Shown here piece after piece: positions 1 to 6,631 of a stretch of DNA of 7,809 nucleotides. Each line of letters starts with the position of its first letter. The stretch's first letter is position 1. Under the pieces are notes generated by a model. The model was not told the origin of the DNA, did no database searches, and saw only the letters and a program-made list of their open reading frames with translations. The stretch comes from an uncultured Pseudomonadota bacterium (GTDB lineage: Bacteria > SAR324 > NAC60-12), in assembly GCA_913052275.1 (NCBI GenBank), contig CAJXDX010000076.1:1-7809 (forward strand), given 5' to 3'. Position numbers and translations under genes: made by a program.

Positions 1-550
1 CCGGTTTTGAAAAATCGAAAATCAGGCGCGTGAAGCTTTTGTTTCCAGAATCAAATTTGAGAGAAGACAACTGGTAGACAGCATCTTCAGGAGGATCTGG
101 CAGGGGCTTAATCTCAAATGCAGGACGGAAATCAATCTGCACCCCGGAGTTTTTGGTGAGTGCACTTACGGAATAGGTGAGGTCCTTTTCCTCCAGTTTG
201 AACTGTGCCCAGATTTCTCCGTCAAATTCTGAAAAACGAATTCCTGAGAGCTGCAGGTCGTTGAACAGGCGCTCCATGCGACCGTCAGCAAAACCAGCAC
301 GGGCGTTTTTGAACTTGACCACCAGGGTCTGTGCTGCAAGGTTTTCTGTGATCTGGTAAACTGGAGGACTGCTGGTCAGCAGCCTTACACTGATCTGTTT
401 CCCGCGCCTAAGCAGTTCAACATTCTGAATTATGACAGTTTCCGAAACTGCGGTTGCCGGAAGACCAGCAGTAATCAGCAAGCTGACGGTCAGCAGAACA
501 GCAAATTTCCGGTACAACCTCATACAGGCAAGACCAGGTGTTGACGGCAT
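1..550 (-). CDS. Exported protein with AMIN-like domains, partial (C-terminus off the left edge)
   Basis: An open minus-strand frame of 183 codons continues past the window edge, so the C-terminal part is missing. A stop codon (TGA, 554-556) lies just upstream of the ATG at 550. That ATG is the longest form; a second ATG at 523 (residue 10) gives a more classical signal peptide and may be the true start. Neither has a convincing Shine-Dalgarno sequence. Counting from 550, residues 10-34 are a signal peptide: basic MRLYRK, a hydrophobic stretch, then an ATA|V cleavage site. Residues 38-143 alternate short beta strands (VELLRRGKQISVRLL, TLVVKF, IWAQFKLE, TYSVSAL) as in AMIN domains, and a second similar unit seems to begin near residue 158. 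AMIN domains occur in periplasmic amidases, PilQ secretins and other envelope proteins, so the C-terminal function cannot be named. It lies downstream of rpoD in the same direction and may be co-transcribed. The envelope location is well supported; the AMIN call is by eye only. Confidence 0.7.
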   Translation of the reverse strand, partial: MPSTPGLACMRLYRKFAVLLTVSLLITAGLPATAVSETVIIQNVELLRRGKQISVRLLTSSPPVYQITENLAAQTLVVKFKNARAGFADGRMERLFNDLQLSGIRFSEFDGEIWAQFKLEEKDLTYSVSALTKNSGVQIDFRPAFEIKPLPDPPEDAVYQLSSLKFDSGNKSFTRLIFDFSKP

Positions 551-554
551 GGTT

Positions 555-610
555 CAGGGTTTAAGCATCAAGTAGCTTAAATGCAGCATGCGCATGCTTA
601 GCTTAAACCT
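555..610 (-). other. Intercistronic inverted repeats with alternative pairings, rpoD to AMIN-like gene
   Basis: The 67-base gap after the rpoD stop is packed with symmetry. A 9-base arm at 558-566 (ggtttaagc) pairs perfectly with 601-609, enclosing a 34-base loop. That loop contains a perfect 14-base palindrome (585-598, agcatgcgcatgct). The same left arm (560-566) can instead pair with 575-581 (gcttaaa) across an 8-base loop, so the two long pairings exclude each other. No run of T follows in the minus direction, so this is not a standard intrinsic terminator. It ends seven bases before the ATG at 550 and could influence stability or translation of the downstream gene. Confidence 0.5.
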
Positions 611-617
611 GAGTTAC

Positions 618-2408
618 TTATTCGTAAAAAGATTTGAGTAATTTTGACCGGGTTGGATGACGCAGTTTGCGCAGGGCTTTTGCTTCAATCTGCCTGATGC
701 GTTCACGCGTTACATCAAAATCCTGTCCAACTTCTTCCAGCGTGTGATCCTTGCTGGAGTCAATACCGAAGCGCATGCGCAGCACATTTTCTTCACGCTT
801 AGTAAGTGTTTTCAGGGCATCGCGAGTACGTTCACTCATGTTTGAAGACACTGTAGCTTCGCCGGGATCCCTTACCTGTTCATCCGCGATAAAATCCTTG
901 AGTTGTGAATCCTCATCATCGCCTATTGGTGTGTCGAGTGAAATCGGTTCCTTGGCAATCTTAAGCACCTTGCGGACTTTGTAAAGTGGCATGCCGAGAT
1001 CTTCCGAAAGCTCATCTGCTGTAGGTTCTCTTCCCAGTTCCTGCACCTTGGCGCGTGAAATCCGCGAAAGCTTGTTGATTGTTTCGATCATGTGTACAGG
1101 AATCCGGATGGTGCGTGCCTGGTCTGCTATGGCCCGCGTAATGGACTGGCGAATCCACCATGTCGCATAAGTTGAAAACTTGTATCCACGACGATATTCG
1201 AACTTGTCAACTGCCTTCATCAGCCCGATATTACCCTCCTGAATAAGATCCAGGAACTGCAGTCCGCGGTTCGTGTATTTTTTTGCGATGCTGATTACCA
1301 GTCTTAAGTTTGCCTCAACAAGCTGGCTTTTGGCGGACTTGACTCTATGTTCCACTTTTCGGAGATTTTTAACTTCCCTGGAAAATTCTTCCAGAGTCAG
1401 GTCAGTCTGATCAATCATCAACTCGATACGTTTGCGGCACAGTTCTATCTTTTCAAAGTAGCGGTTGGCGATGCTCAGGGTATGTCCGGATTTTTCTCTA
1501 ATGTCCCATGAAGCTTTTTCCTTATCCTTCTTTCTTTTACCATGTCTTAAAATTCTAAACAATTCATCCATTTCTTCCGGGGTCATTTTCAGTCGTTTGA
1601 TATTGTCTTTCATCTTGCGGAAAGAAAGATCAATTTTATCCTTGTGCAGAAACATCTCCTCGCACATTAATTCAATTTGCCTGGAATTGAAGTTTATGCT
1701 GCGGATTGTATCCTTGTAAACAGTCTGATTTTTCTCCAACCGTTTTACTTCTGCCGGCTTGAGCTTTCGGCTTGATTCATTTTCGAGGATTTTCTTAACA
1801 GAAGCGTAATTCTTCCAGACCTTATCAAGCTGCTCAATAACCTGCTTTGTGGCTTTGTCTTCATCCTCAATGACATTATCATCTTCATCAAGTCCCGAAA
1901 CAACATGGCGGGCCTTGATTATCTGAGTTTTGAGCTGCCTGGAAAGGTTGTTCAGGTAAAGCAGGATTAAATTTGATTCAGAAAAAATTTCAATCAATTC
2001 AAGATTCCCGCTTTCAATTTTTTTTGCGACTTCAACTTCACCGCTGCGCGTCAGCAGCTGGATGCTGCCCATCTCACGCAAATACATGCGTACAGGGTCA
2101 TCAGTTGAATTGTCAATGCCCGGGTCCAGATTGAGTTCATCATTATCGAAATCAATTTCGGGATTCGTGTCTGATTGGTCACTAAGTAAATCCGTATTTT
2201 TATCATTATCAACAACTTCGATATCCATTTCAGAAAAAATGCTGAAAATTTTCTCCAACTGCTCTGCTGATGGAGTTTCATCACCAAGGTTTTCATTTAT
2301 TTCATCAATAGTAATGAATCCCTTTTCACGTCCTTCGGCAATCAGTTCCTTTACAATTTTTTCCTCAGGGGAAGAGAGGGTGTTCTCTGTTTTGTTTTTT
2401 TTACTCAT
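618..2408 (-). CDS. rpoD: RNA polymerase housekeeping sigma factor (sigma-70)
   Basis: This is the primary sigma factor, which directs core RNA polymerase to -10/-35 promoters. At 596 residues it is close to the 613 of E. coli RpoD. All regions appear in order: region 1.1 (about 14-70), an acidic linker rich in D/E/N (67-104), region 1.2 (DPVRMYLREMG, 104-114), a long charged non-conserved insert (about 136-357), region 2 (358-430), region 3 (about 440-520) and region 4 (525-595). Region 2 carries YATWWIRQSITRAIADQ, including the tandem Trp (417-418) used in -10 melting and the Gln421/Thr424 pair that reads the -10 element. Region 4 carries the helix-turn-helix with VTRERIRQIEAKALRKLRHP, including the Arg/Glu residues that contact the -35 element. 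The start is supported by AGGA (2413-2416 on the complement) four bases before the ATG. It lies 36 bases downstream of dnaG on the same strand, the conserved dnaG-rpoD pairing. Confidence 0.98.
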   Translation of the reverse strand: MSKKNKTENTLSSPEEKIVKELIAEGREKGFITIDEINENLGDETPSAEQLEKIFSIFSEMDIEVVDNDKNTDLLSDQSDTNPEIDFDNDELNLDPGIDNSTDDPVRMYLREMGSIQLLTRSGEVEVAKKIESGNLELIEIFSESNLILLYLNNLSRQLKTQIIKARHVVSGLDEDDNVIEDEDKATKQVIEQLDKVWKNYASVKKILENESSRKLKPAEVKRLEKNQTVYKDTIRSINFNSRQIELMCEEMFLHKDKIDLSFRKMKDNIKRLKMTPEEMDELFRILRHGKRKKDKEKASWDIREKSGHTLSIANRYFEKIELCRKRIELMIDQTDLTLEEFSREVKNLRKVEHRVKSAKSQLVEANLRLVISIAKKYTNRGLQFLDLIQEGNIGLMKAVDKFEYRRGYKFSTYATWWIRQSITRAIADQARTIRIPVHMIETINKLSRISRAKVQELGREPTADELSEDLGMPLYKVRKVLKIAKEPISLDTPIGDDEDSQLKDFIADEQVRDPGEATVSSNMSERTRDALKTLTKREENVLRMRFGIDSSKDHTLEEVGQDFDVTRERIRQIEAKALRKLRHPTRSKLLKSFYE

Positions 2409-2444
2409 GGAATCCTGTGCAGGGTATTAAGTTTCAAATTTTTG

Positions 2445-4196
2445 CTAAAAAATTTGCTTCAGATTTTTCAATTTCTCTTCTTCTATTCTTCTTTTGGCTC
2501 CGGCTATTGCTCGATCTTCGTTGCTTTTGCTTTTGATAAGGCTCTGCTGATATTCCATCTCCAGGTTGTGTTCCTTGATGCGCTTTAACGACAATCCAAA
2601 ATCATGACTGGGAATCTCTTGACTGAGCAGCAGCATCACTGACTCGAACAGCTCAGGATCAGTTTTTTCAAATTTGAGTGGATCGAATGATTGAAATGAT
2701 TCATCAGGCAGCAGCAAAAGTTTGGCGTAAAGCTGGTGAAAACGCGGGGTGCTGAACTCTTCCGGTTTCAAATGTTCACGTACCCTGGGCCACAACTGGC
2801 CGTTGCGCAGCAATGACTGTAAAAGCCACTGTTCATCTTGAGAAATTGTTGAAGTATTTGGCGAACAAAAAAGTGTATCATTTTCCCGTTCGGAATGCAA
2901 GTTTTTATTTGTTTTTCTTTTTATTTCTCTTGAAAGCATTTCCGGGGGGATTTTCATGCGTTCGCCTATTGTGACCAATGTAATCTGTTGGCGTTTAGGA
3001 TCCTTTATCTGATGCAATGTTGGAAGCAGTTCTTCCAGTCCCTGCATTCTACCCTGGATTGTGTCTGGATAATTATTTATTGTCTGCTGAACCAGGTAAT
3101 CCAGTGCCGGAACTTTGTGTTCCAGCAAATCTTCTAAACCTTTTTTCCCGTGCTTCAGCATGAAAGTATCCGGATCTTCACCATCAGGAAGATTAAGTAT
3201 ATATGACTCAAGGGGGTGGAGCAGCAGAAGATGGGCGTGCTTCAGTGCCGCATTTTTTCCGGCGGAGTCTCCGTCAAAAAGAAGGATCGCAGTCTTAGTG
3301 TAACGCCGGACTATTTTTAAATGTTCCGCCGTTAATGCCGTTCCACATGGGGCAACAGTTTCAGTAAAACCGTTTTCATGAAGGCGAATTACATCAAGGT
3401 AGCCCTCAACAAAGATAAGTCTGCTTTTTTTTCTAATTTCATCAAGTCCTTCGTGTAATCCGTAAAGAGTTCGACTTTTGCGGTAATACGCGGTTTCAGG
3501 GCTGTTGAGGTATTTTGGTTTATCATCAGGCTTGAGGGATCGTGCACCGAAACCTATGCAGCGTCCGCGGAAATCCTTGATTGGAAACATTAGGCGTCCA
3601 CGGAAAGTATCGTAAAATCTGCCTGATTTTTCACTGCTCTTGATCAGACCAGTACGTGCTATTACAGACTGGGGTATTTTTTTTTGCGTCAGATTTTTGA
3701 ATGTCTCGTCCCATTTGTCGGGTGAGAAGCCTATTTGGAAACTTTCACACATCTTTCCCGAAACCTTTCTCTGCTGCAGATATTCGGATGCGTCCTTTCC
3801 CTCTTCCCCAAGAATTTTTTCCCTGTAAAAAGATGCTGCTTCGCGCAGGCATTGCAGTCCCTTTTCTTCATCAGCGTTTTGACTGCGTGTAAGTCTGGTG
3901 TTTCTTTCCAGAGGAATTCCAGCTCGTTTGGCAAGTTCCTGGACAGCGTCTGTAAAAGAGAGCCGGTCAATCTGCATCAGAAACTTGATTGAATCTCCAC
4001 TCGCCTTGCAGCCAAAGCAATGAAAAAACCCGCGTTGTGAGTTAACATTGAATGAAGGCGTTTTTTCTGAGTGGAATGGGCAAAGCCCTTTGAAGTTTAC
4101 ACCTGTTTTTTTGAGGACTATGCCATGATCAGAAACAAGTTCAGCAATATCGGTAGAATTGAGAACTTTCTCGATAAAGTTTTTGCCGAATTTCAT
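2445..4196 (-). CDS. dnaG: DNA primase
   Basis: DnaG makes the RNA primers for DNA replication and works with the DnaB helicase at the fork. The 583 residues match the family length (E. coli 581). The N-terminal CHC2 zinc-binding domain is intact: Cys39 and His42 (CPFH), then Cys60 and Cys63 (CFGC). The RNA polymerase basic segment RGRLMFPIKD is at 199-208. The TOPRIM catalytic core shows EGYLD (264-268), followed by the metal-binding acidic pair in FDGDSAG (307-313), and LPDGEDPDTF at 336-345. The C-terminal part (about 450-583) is helical, diverged and ends in a basic/acidic helix, as expected for the helicase-interaction domain. The ATG at 4196 gives the canonical N-terminus; its ribosome site is weak (AGAAAAG directly before it). 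rpoD follows in the same direction after 36 bases. Upstream is a 176-base gap with a candidate promoter and then the ABC-like gene, not rpsU. Confidence 0.98.
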   Translation of the reverse strand: MKFGKNFIEKVLNSTDIAELVSDHGIVLKKTGVNFKGLCPFHSEKTPSFNVNSQRGFFHCFGCKASGDSIKFLMQIDRLSFTDAVQELAKRAGIPLERNTRLTRSQNADEEKGLQCLREAASFYREKILGEEGKDASEYLQQRKVSGKMCESFQIGFSPDKWDETFKNLTQKKIPQSVIARTGLIKSSEKSGRFYDTFRGRLMFPIKDFRGRCIGFGARSLKPDDKPKYLNSPETAYYRKSRTLYGLHEGLDEIRKKSRLIFVEGYLDVIRLHENGFTETVAPCGTALTAEHLKIVRRYTKTAILLFDGDSAGKNAALKHAHLLLLHPLESYILNLPDGEDPDTFMLKHGKKGLEDLLEHKVPALDYLVQQTINNYPDTIQGRMQGLEELLPTLHQIKDPKRQQITLVTIGERMKIPPEMLSREIKRKTNKNLHSERENDTLFCSPNTSTISQDEQWLLQSLLRNGQLWPRVREHLKPEEFSTPRFHQLYAKLLLLPDESFQSFDPLKFEKTDPELFESVMLLLSQEIPSHDFGLSLKRIKEHNLEMEYQQSLIKSKSNEDRAIAGAKRRIEEEKLKNLKQIF

Positions 4197-4287
4197 CTTT
4201 TCTGTGCCAGGAAAATTTTCAAAATTTCTTTTAGACTGTTATAAATTAGTCCTTTTTTCAATAAGTTACTCTTCGTGTTTCACTTTT

Positions 4288-4316
4288 ATTTTTGACAGCA
4301 GATAAGGTTTAGTCAA
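4288..4316 (-). promoter_or_regulatory. Possible sigma-70 promoter upstream of dnaG
   Basis: Read on the minus strand, TTGACT (complement of 4311-4316, five of six -35 consensus bases) is followed after 17 bases by AAAAAT (complement of 4288-4293, four of six -10 bases). This lies in the 176-base, AT-rich gap before dnaG and would give a leader of about 85 bases. A second -10-like TATAAC (complement of 4238-4243) lies nearer the gene but lacks a good -35. Some promoter is expected here because the gap is the only sizeable non-coding space upstream of dnaG-rpoD. The exact site is a guess. Confidence 0.3.
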
Positions 4317-4372
4317 CTGATTATGAGACACTTCCGAAGGTCATTTTCTTCAAACAGGGATAATAAAGAAAT

Positions 4373-5098
4373 CTACTTATCATCGATAAACTTTTTTTGA
4401 TTATTGATCAAGGTTTTTGCCTCTCCGTACCTTGTGAAACTGATTACCAGGTCAAACAGGGACCTTGACAATACCATTTGCTTATCCTGCCTTGATTCAA
4501 CAGCATTAAGAAAATCAGCATGCTCTCCAAACACAATTATGCTTCCCGGAAAACTTTCCATCCATTCCAGCAAAAAAGACATACTGGTTTCATCCAGCAG
4601 AGGAAGCAGGCGGTCCAGCATAAATACCCTTGTTTTTGCGGCTGCAAGCATCAGTGTCCAGAACCTGGTTAAATGCTGATCTGAAAGATCATTAACAGTG
4701 AGGTATTGAATTCTTCCGATCAATCCCAGTCGGTACATCAATGTGTCCATGGTCTTTCTTTTTCCACCGAACCATGGTCTTTCTTCAAAAAGTCTGGATT
4801 GAAGATTTTCCTGCATTGATGAACCCTTATCAAGACCATCCAGCAGACCCTGGTCTGAATGAAAGTGAGTGTTGGCTGAGATTCGCAATGAGCCGGTTTT
4901 GGGCTTGAGCTTTCGTTCAAACAGACGCCATAATACATTTTTTTGTTCCTCATTTTGAAAATGAAAGCAGACTCTCTCTCCGGCATGCAGATCCAGGTTT
5001 AACTTGCAAATATCCCACATTGTTTCAGAAGAAAAATCTTCGGCAGACGTTGCCGAATAGCCCATATTTCGACAACTTATCAGCAGCTTATTATTCAT
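4373..5098 (-). CDS. Degenerate ABC-transporter ATPase-like protein (likely pseudo-ATPase)
   Basis: The 241-residue protein aligns by eye, without gaps in the first segment, to the nucleotide-binding domain of ABC transporters, but its motifs are broken. 'LNLDLHAGERV' (33-43) precedes the P-loop position, where the usual GxNGxGKST reads FQNEEQKNV (47-55): the Asn and Lys53 remain, but the three glycines and the Ser/Thr are lost. KPKTGSLRI (65-73) matches the usual strand after the first helices. The signature LSGGQ reads LSDQH (138-142), with the following Arg145 kept. Walker B is VFMLDR (158-163): Asp162 is kept but the catalytic Glu is Arg163. A D-loop-like LLD follows (167-169). The H-loop position reads FGEHADFL (190-197), with Glu192 where His is expected. 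The length and strand order of a full domain are intact and there is no frameshift, so the gene appears to be maintained rather than decaying. No membrane segments or signal peptide are visible. Its role is unknown. It starts 9 bases from the divergent tsaE start and precedes dnaG. Confidence 0.75.
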   Translation of the reverse strand: MNNKLLISCRNMGYSATSAEDFSSETMWDICKLNLDLHAGERVCFHFQNEEQKNVLWRLFERKLKPKTGSLRISANTHFHSDQGLLDGLDKGSSMQENLQSRLFEERPWFGGKRKTMDTLMYRLGLIGRIQYLTVNDLSDQHLTRFWTLMLAAAKTRVFMLDRLLPLLDETSMSFLLEWMESFPGSIIVFGEHADFLNAVESRQDKQMVLSRSLFDLVISFTRYGEAKTLINNQKKFIDDK

Positions 5099-5107
5099 CT
5101 TGGTCTG

Positions 5108-5593
5108 ATGCGTAATTTAACACTTGAGCTTTATTCACTGGAAACAACAGAGAATGTCGCCCGAAAAATGGCTGAACATTTGTTTCAGGGATCAATAATG
5201 CTGTTCTGGGGAGACATGGGTTCCGGAAAAACTACTTTTATCAAAAGTCTCTGTTCCGGACTTGGAGTTCTCCCCGAAAAAGTTACTTCTCCTACATATA
5301 CACTGGTTAACATTTACAAATGCAACTGGTCCATATTTCATGTGGACCTTTTCCGCCTGACTGCTCCTGAACAGCTTTATGATATGGACCGTGCCGACCT
5401 GATAGCAGATCAAGGTGTTACTCTGGTTGAGTGGCCGCAAATGCTCCAGAATTATTTGACAGATGAACCGGTACTCAACCTGCGTTTCACAACTGTTTCT
5501 GAACATCACAGACGGCTGATACTGGAGACTGAATCAAGTGAGTTTGACATACTTTTCAACACTATGGAACAACAGATTTTGTCTTGCAGTTAA
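5108..5593 (+). CDS. tsaE: tRNA t6A37 biosynthesis ATPase TsaE
   Basis: TsaE is the small cytoplasmic P-loop ATPase that binds the TsaB-TsaD dimer and drives cycles of N6-threonylcarbamoyladenosine (t6A) formation at position 37 of tRNAs reading ANN codons. The 161 residues are a normal length. Walker A is GDMGSGKTT (35-43, Lys41/Thr42). It is followed by the family's TSPTYTLVNIY (60-70, equivalent to the switch segment), the Walker-B-like HVDLFRL (78-84, Asp80) and VTLVEWPQ (104-111). The N-terminus from the ATG at 5108 fits the family. The ribosome site before it is weak and no better in-frame upstream start exists before the divergent gene. tsaB follows after 27 bases, so the two are very likely one transcript. 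Nine bases separate its start from that of the divergent ABC-like gene, so any tsaE promoter must lie within that gene's coding sequence. Confidence 0.95.
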   Translation: MRNLTLELYSLETTENVARKMAEHLFQGSIMLFWGDMGSGKTTFIKSLCSGLGVLPEKVTSPTYTLVNIYKCNWSIFHVDLFRLTAPEQLYDMDRADLIADQGVTLVEWPQMLQNYLTDEPVLNLRFTTVSEHHRRLILETESSEFDILFNTMEQQILSCS

Positions 5594-5608
5594 TCTTAAA
5601 ATTATTTC

Positions 5609-5614
5609 AGGGAG
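5609..5614 (+). promoter_or_regulatory. Shine-Dalgarno sequence of tsaB
   Basis: AGGGAG lies six bases before the ATG at 5621, in the 27-base gap after the tsaE stop. It is the clearest ribosome binding site in the window and fixes the tsaB start. Confidence 0.75.
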
Positions 5615-5620
5615 CATTAG

Positions 5621-6289
5621 ATGATCAGGCTTTCAGTGGATACTTCTTTTGAGCATTTGGGGGTCTGCCTGACAAGTAATGGAGTGTCTTTGGCAAATTA
5701 CTATTCCTTATGCAATCGGAAAAATTCGTCAATTATCTTTGGAGTAATTGATGAATTGCTGAAAAATGCCGAAATCAAATTGTCTGATATTGATGCTTAT
5801 GTCGTCAATCGGGGACCCGGTTCATACACAGGCGTCAGGATTGCGATGGGTGTGGTAAAAACATTTGCGCAGGTGCATAAAAAACCAGTCGTTCCTGTTG
5901 ATTCCTTGGAGTTGCTTGCAGGACAAATTAGCAGCGTAAAAGAAGACTTTCCTGTTTTGCTTAACTGCACTCGCAGGGAAGTATTTCACGCTAAGTACAG
6001 CATTGTTGAAGGACAACCTGAGGCACGAACGCCGATTCAGCTTACAAGTCTTGAAATGTTTTTGGAGACCTCAAAAGATAAAGCGGTTGTCCTGCATCGA
6101 GTGAATCCCGAAAGACGCAAAGCTGAGCCATTGTTTGAGAAGTTGAAGCTTTTGCCTCTGGATTACCCCGTTGCGGATGCACTGCTTCTGGACCGTCTTG
6201 GGGCACATAAACTTAAATCAGGTGAAATTGATTTTAATGCACCGGTAAATCCCCTTTATGTAAAACGTGATGTTGAAAAAAGGACGTAA
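5621..6289 (+). CDS. tsaB: tRNA t6A37 biosynthesis protein TsaB (YeaZ)
   Basis: TsaB is the non-catalytic ASKHA-fold partner that dimerises with TsaD, the threonylcarbamoyl transferase, and recruits TsaE for t6A37 synthesis. At 222 residues it is close to E. coli YeaZ (231). It opens with the ASKHA strand IRLSVDTSF (2-10), has the family hallmark NRGPGSYTGVRIAMG (63-77), then VPVDSLELLA (91-100), and ends with the typical NPLYVKRD (210-217). One difference from the usual pattern: where homologues commonly have DAR..EVY, this protein reads CTRREVF (116-122). The start is set by the strong AGGGAG site. It is paired with tsaE upstream; tsaD, the third essential member, is not in the window and must be elsewhere. 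A 342-base non-coding stretch follows. Confidence 0.95.
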   Translation: MIRLSVDTSFEHLGVCLTSNGVSLANYYSLCNRKNSSIIFGVIDELLKNAEIKLSDIDAYVVNRGPGSYTGVRIAMGVVKTFAQVHKKPVVPVDSLELLAGQISSVKEDFPVLLNCTRREVFHAKYSIVEGQPEARTPIQLTSLEMFLETSKDKAVVLHRVNPERRKAEPLFEKLKLLPLDYPVADALLLDRLGAHKLKSGEIDFNAPVNPLYVKRDVEKRT

Positions 6290-6317
6290 TAGTTTTGTAT
6301 TATCCACCTTATTTCCC

Positions 6318-6352
6318 ACAGGCCTGTCCCGGGCCTGGTCAGTTTCAGGCCC
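6318..6352 (+). terminator. GC-rich hairpins after tsaB, possible terminator
   Basis: GGGCCTG (6331-6337) pairs perfectly with CAGGCCC (6346-6352) across an 8-base loop, starting about 40 bases after the tsaB stop. The same GGCCTG can instead pair with an upstream CAGGCC (6319-6324) across a 7-base loop, and ACAGGCCTGT (6318-6327) is itself a perfect palindrome. The bases after the second stem read CCTTTGCTGTT, not a proper T run, so as an intrinsic terminator it is weak. It may also be the remnant of a dispersed palindromic repeat. Confidence 0.4.
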
Positions 6353-6384
6353 CCTTTGCTGTTGGTGAAGGAAGGTTTTATGGA

Positions 6385-6514
6385 GGTTCTCACTTTCCCT
6401 TTTGAAAGTGCTGGGGCGAGGTTACTGGTTCTATCCTCACTTCATAGGAGAGTATTGGGGTGAGAGCAAGTATTATCCCTTTCATGTGGGAGGGGAGAGT
6501 ACTGAATTGAGAAC
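6385..6514 (+). repeat. Three tandem decayed copies of a palindromic repeat
   Basis: Three related units of about 36-46 bases follow one another: 6385-6420, 6427-6466 and 6469-6514. The first two share GGTTCT at the start and end in CTGGGGCGAG and TTGGGGTGAG. The second and third share TATCC, TTCAT and GGAGAGTAYTG. The first contains a perfect 7-base stem, CACTTTC (6391-6397) with GAAAGTG (6404-6410), around a 6-base loop. The third is the most diverged, with AATTGAG in place of GGGGTGAG. The pattern (pyrimidine-rich arm, TTCAT or TTTTGAA turn, GGAGAGTG, CTGGGGTGAG) resembles from memory a palindromic repeat scattered through many bacterial genomes, here mutated. No transposase is nearby. Confidence 0.55.
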
Positions 6515-6631
6515 TGTCATTTAAGTTTATGAGGGAATCCATTTACTTCATCAGTTTTGTTTTCAACGGAATTATTAGTTAACGGATTTACAGAATTTCT
6601 GCATGCACTAACAGAATTTATCGGATAAATA

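Larger units (their letters stand above)
6290..6631. other. 342-base intergenic region between tsaB and the hydrolase gene
   Basis: No convincing protein gene lies here. From left to right it holds a GC-rich cluster of CAGGCC-type inverted repeats (6318-6352), three decayed copies of a palindromic repeat (6385-6514), and an AT-rich tail (about 6515-6631) that leads into the hydrolase start. The tail contains two direct copies of ACAGAATTT (6590-6598 and 6611-6619) and a GCATGC palindrome (6601-6606). I found no good -35/-10 pair in the tail, although a promoter for the hydrolase gene would be expected here. Confidence 0.7.

Noticed and set aside
177..359. A 60-codon plus-strand ORF.
   Set aside because: It is the antisense shadow of the minus-strand exported-protein gene, which has a signal peptide and a continuous frame to the window edge.
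2062..2430. A 122-codon plus-strand ORF rich in Ser.
   Set aside because: It is the complement of the acidic N-terminal region of rpoD. The serine-rich composition follows from that, and it has no ribosome site or family resemblance.
4330..4350. Imperfect palindrome gacaCTTCcGAAGgtc followed by ATTTTCTT on the plus strand, terminator-like.
   Set aside because: The stem would leave only a one-base loop, and no plus-strand gene lies upstream to terminate.
6380..6463. A 27-codon plus-strand ORF (MEVLTFPFES...) with GGAAGG four bases before its ATG.
   Set aside because: It lies across the first two decayed repeat units, has no recognisable protein features, and its apparent ribosome site is within a generally purine-rich stretch. 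Chance is the simpler explanation.
6590..6619. Direct repeats ACAGAATTT spaced 21 bases apart before the hydrolase gene.
   Set aside because: Two short AT-rich copies only, with no symmetry typical of an operator and no regulator gene nearby; insufficient to call a binding site.
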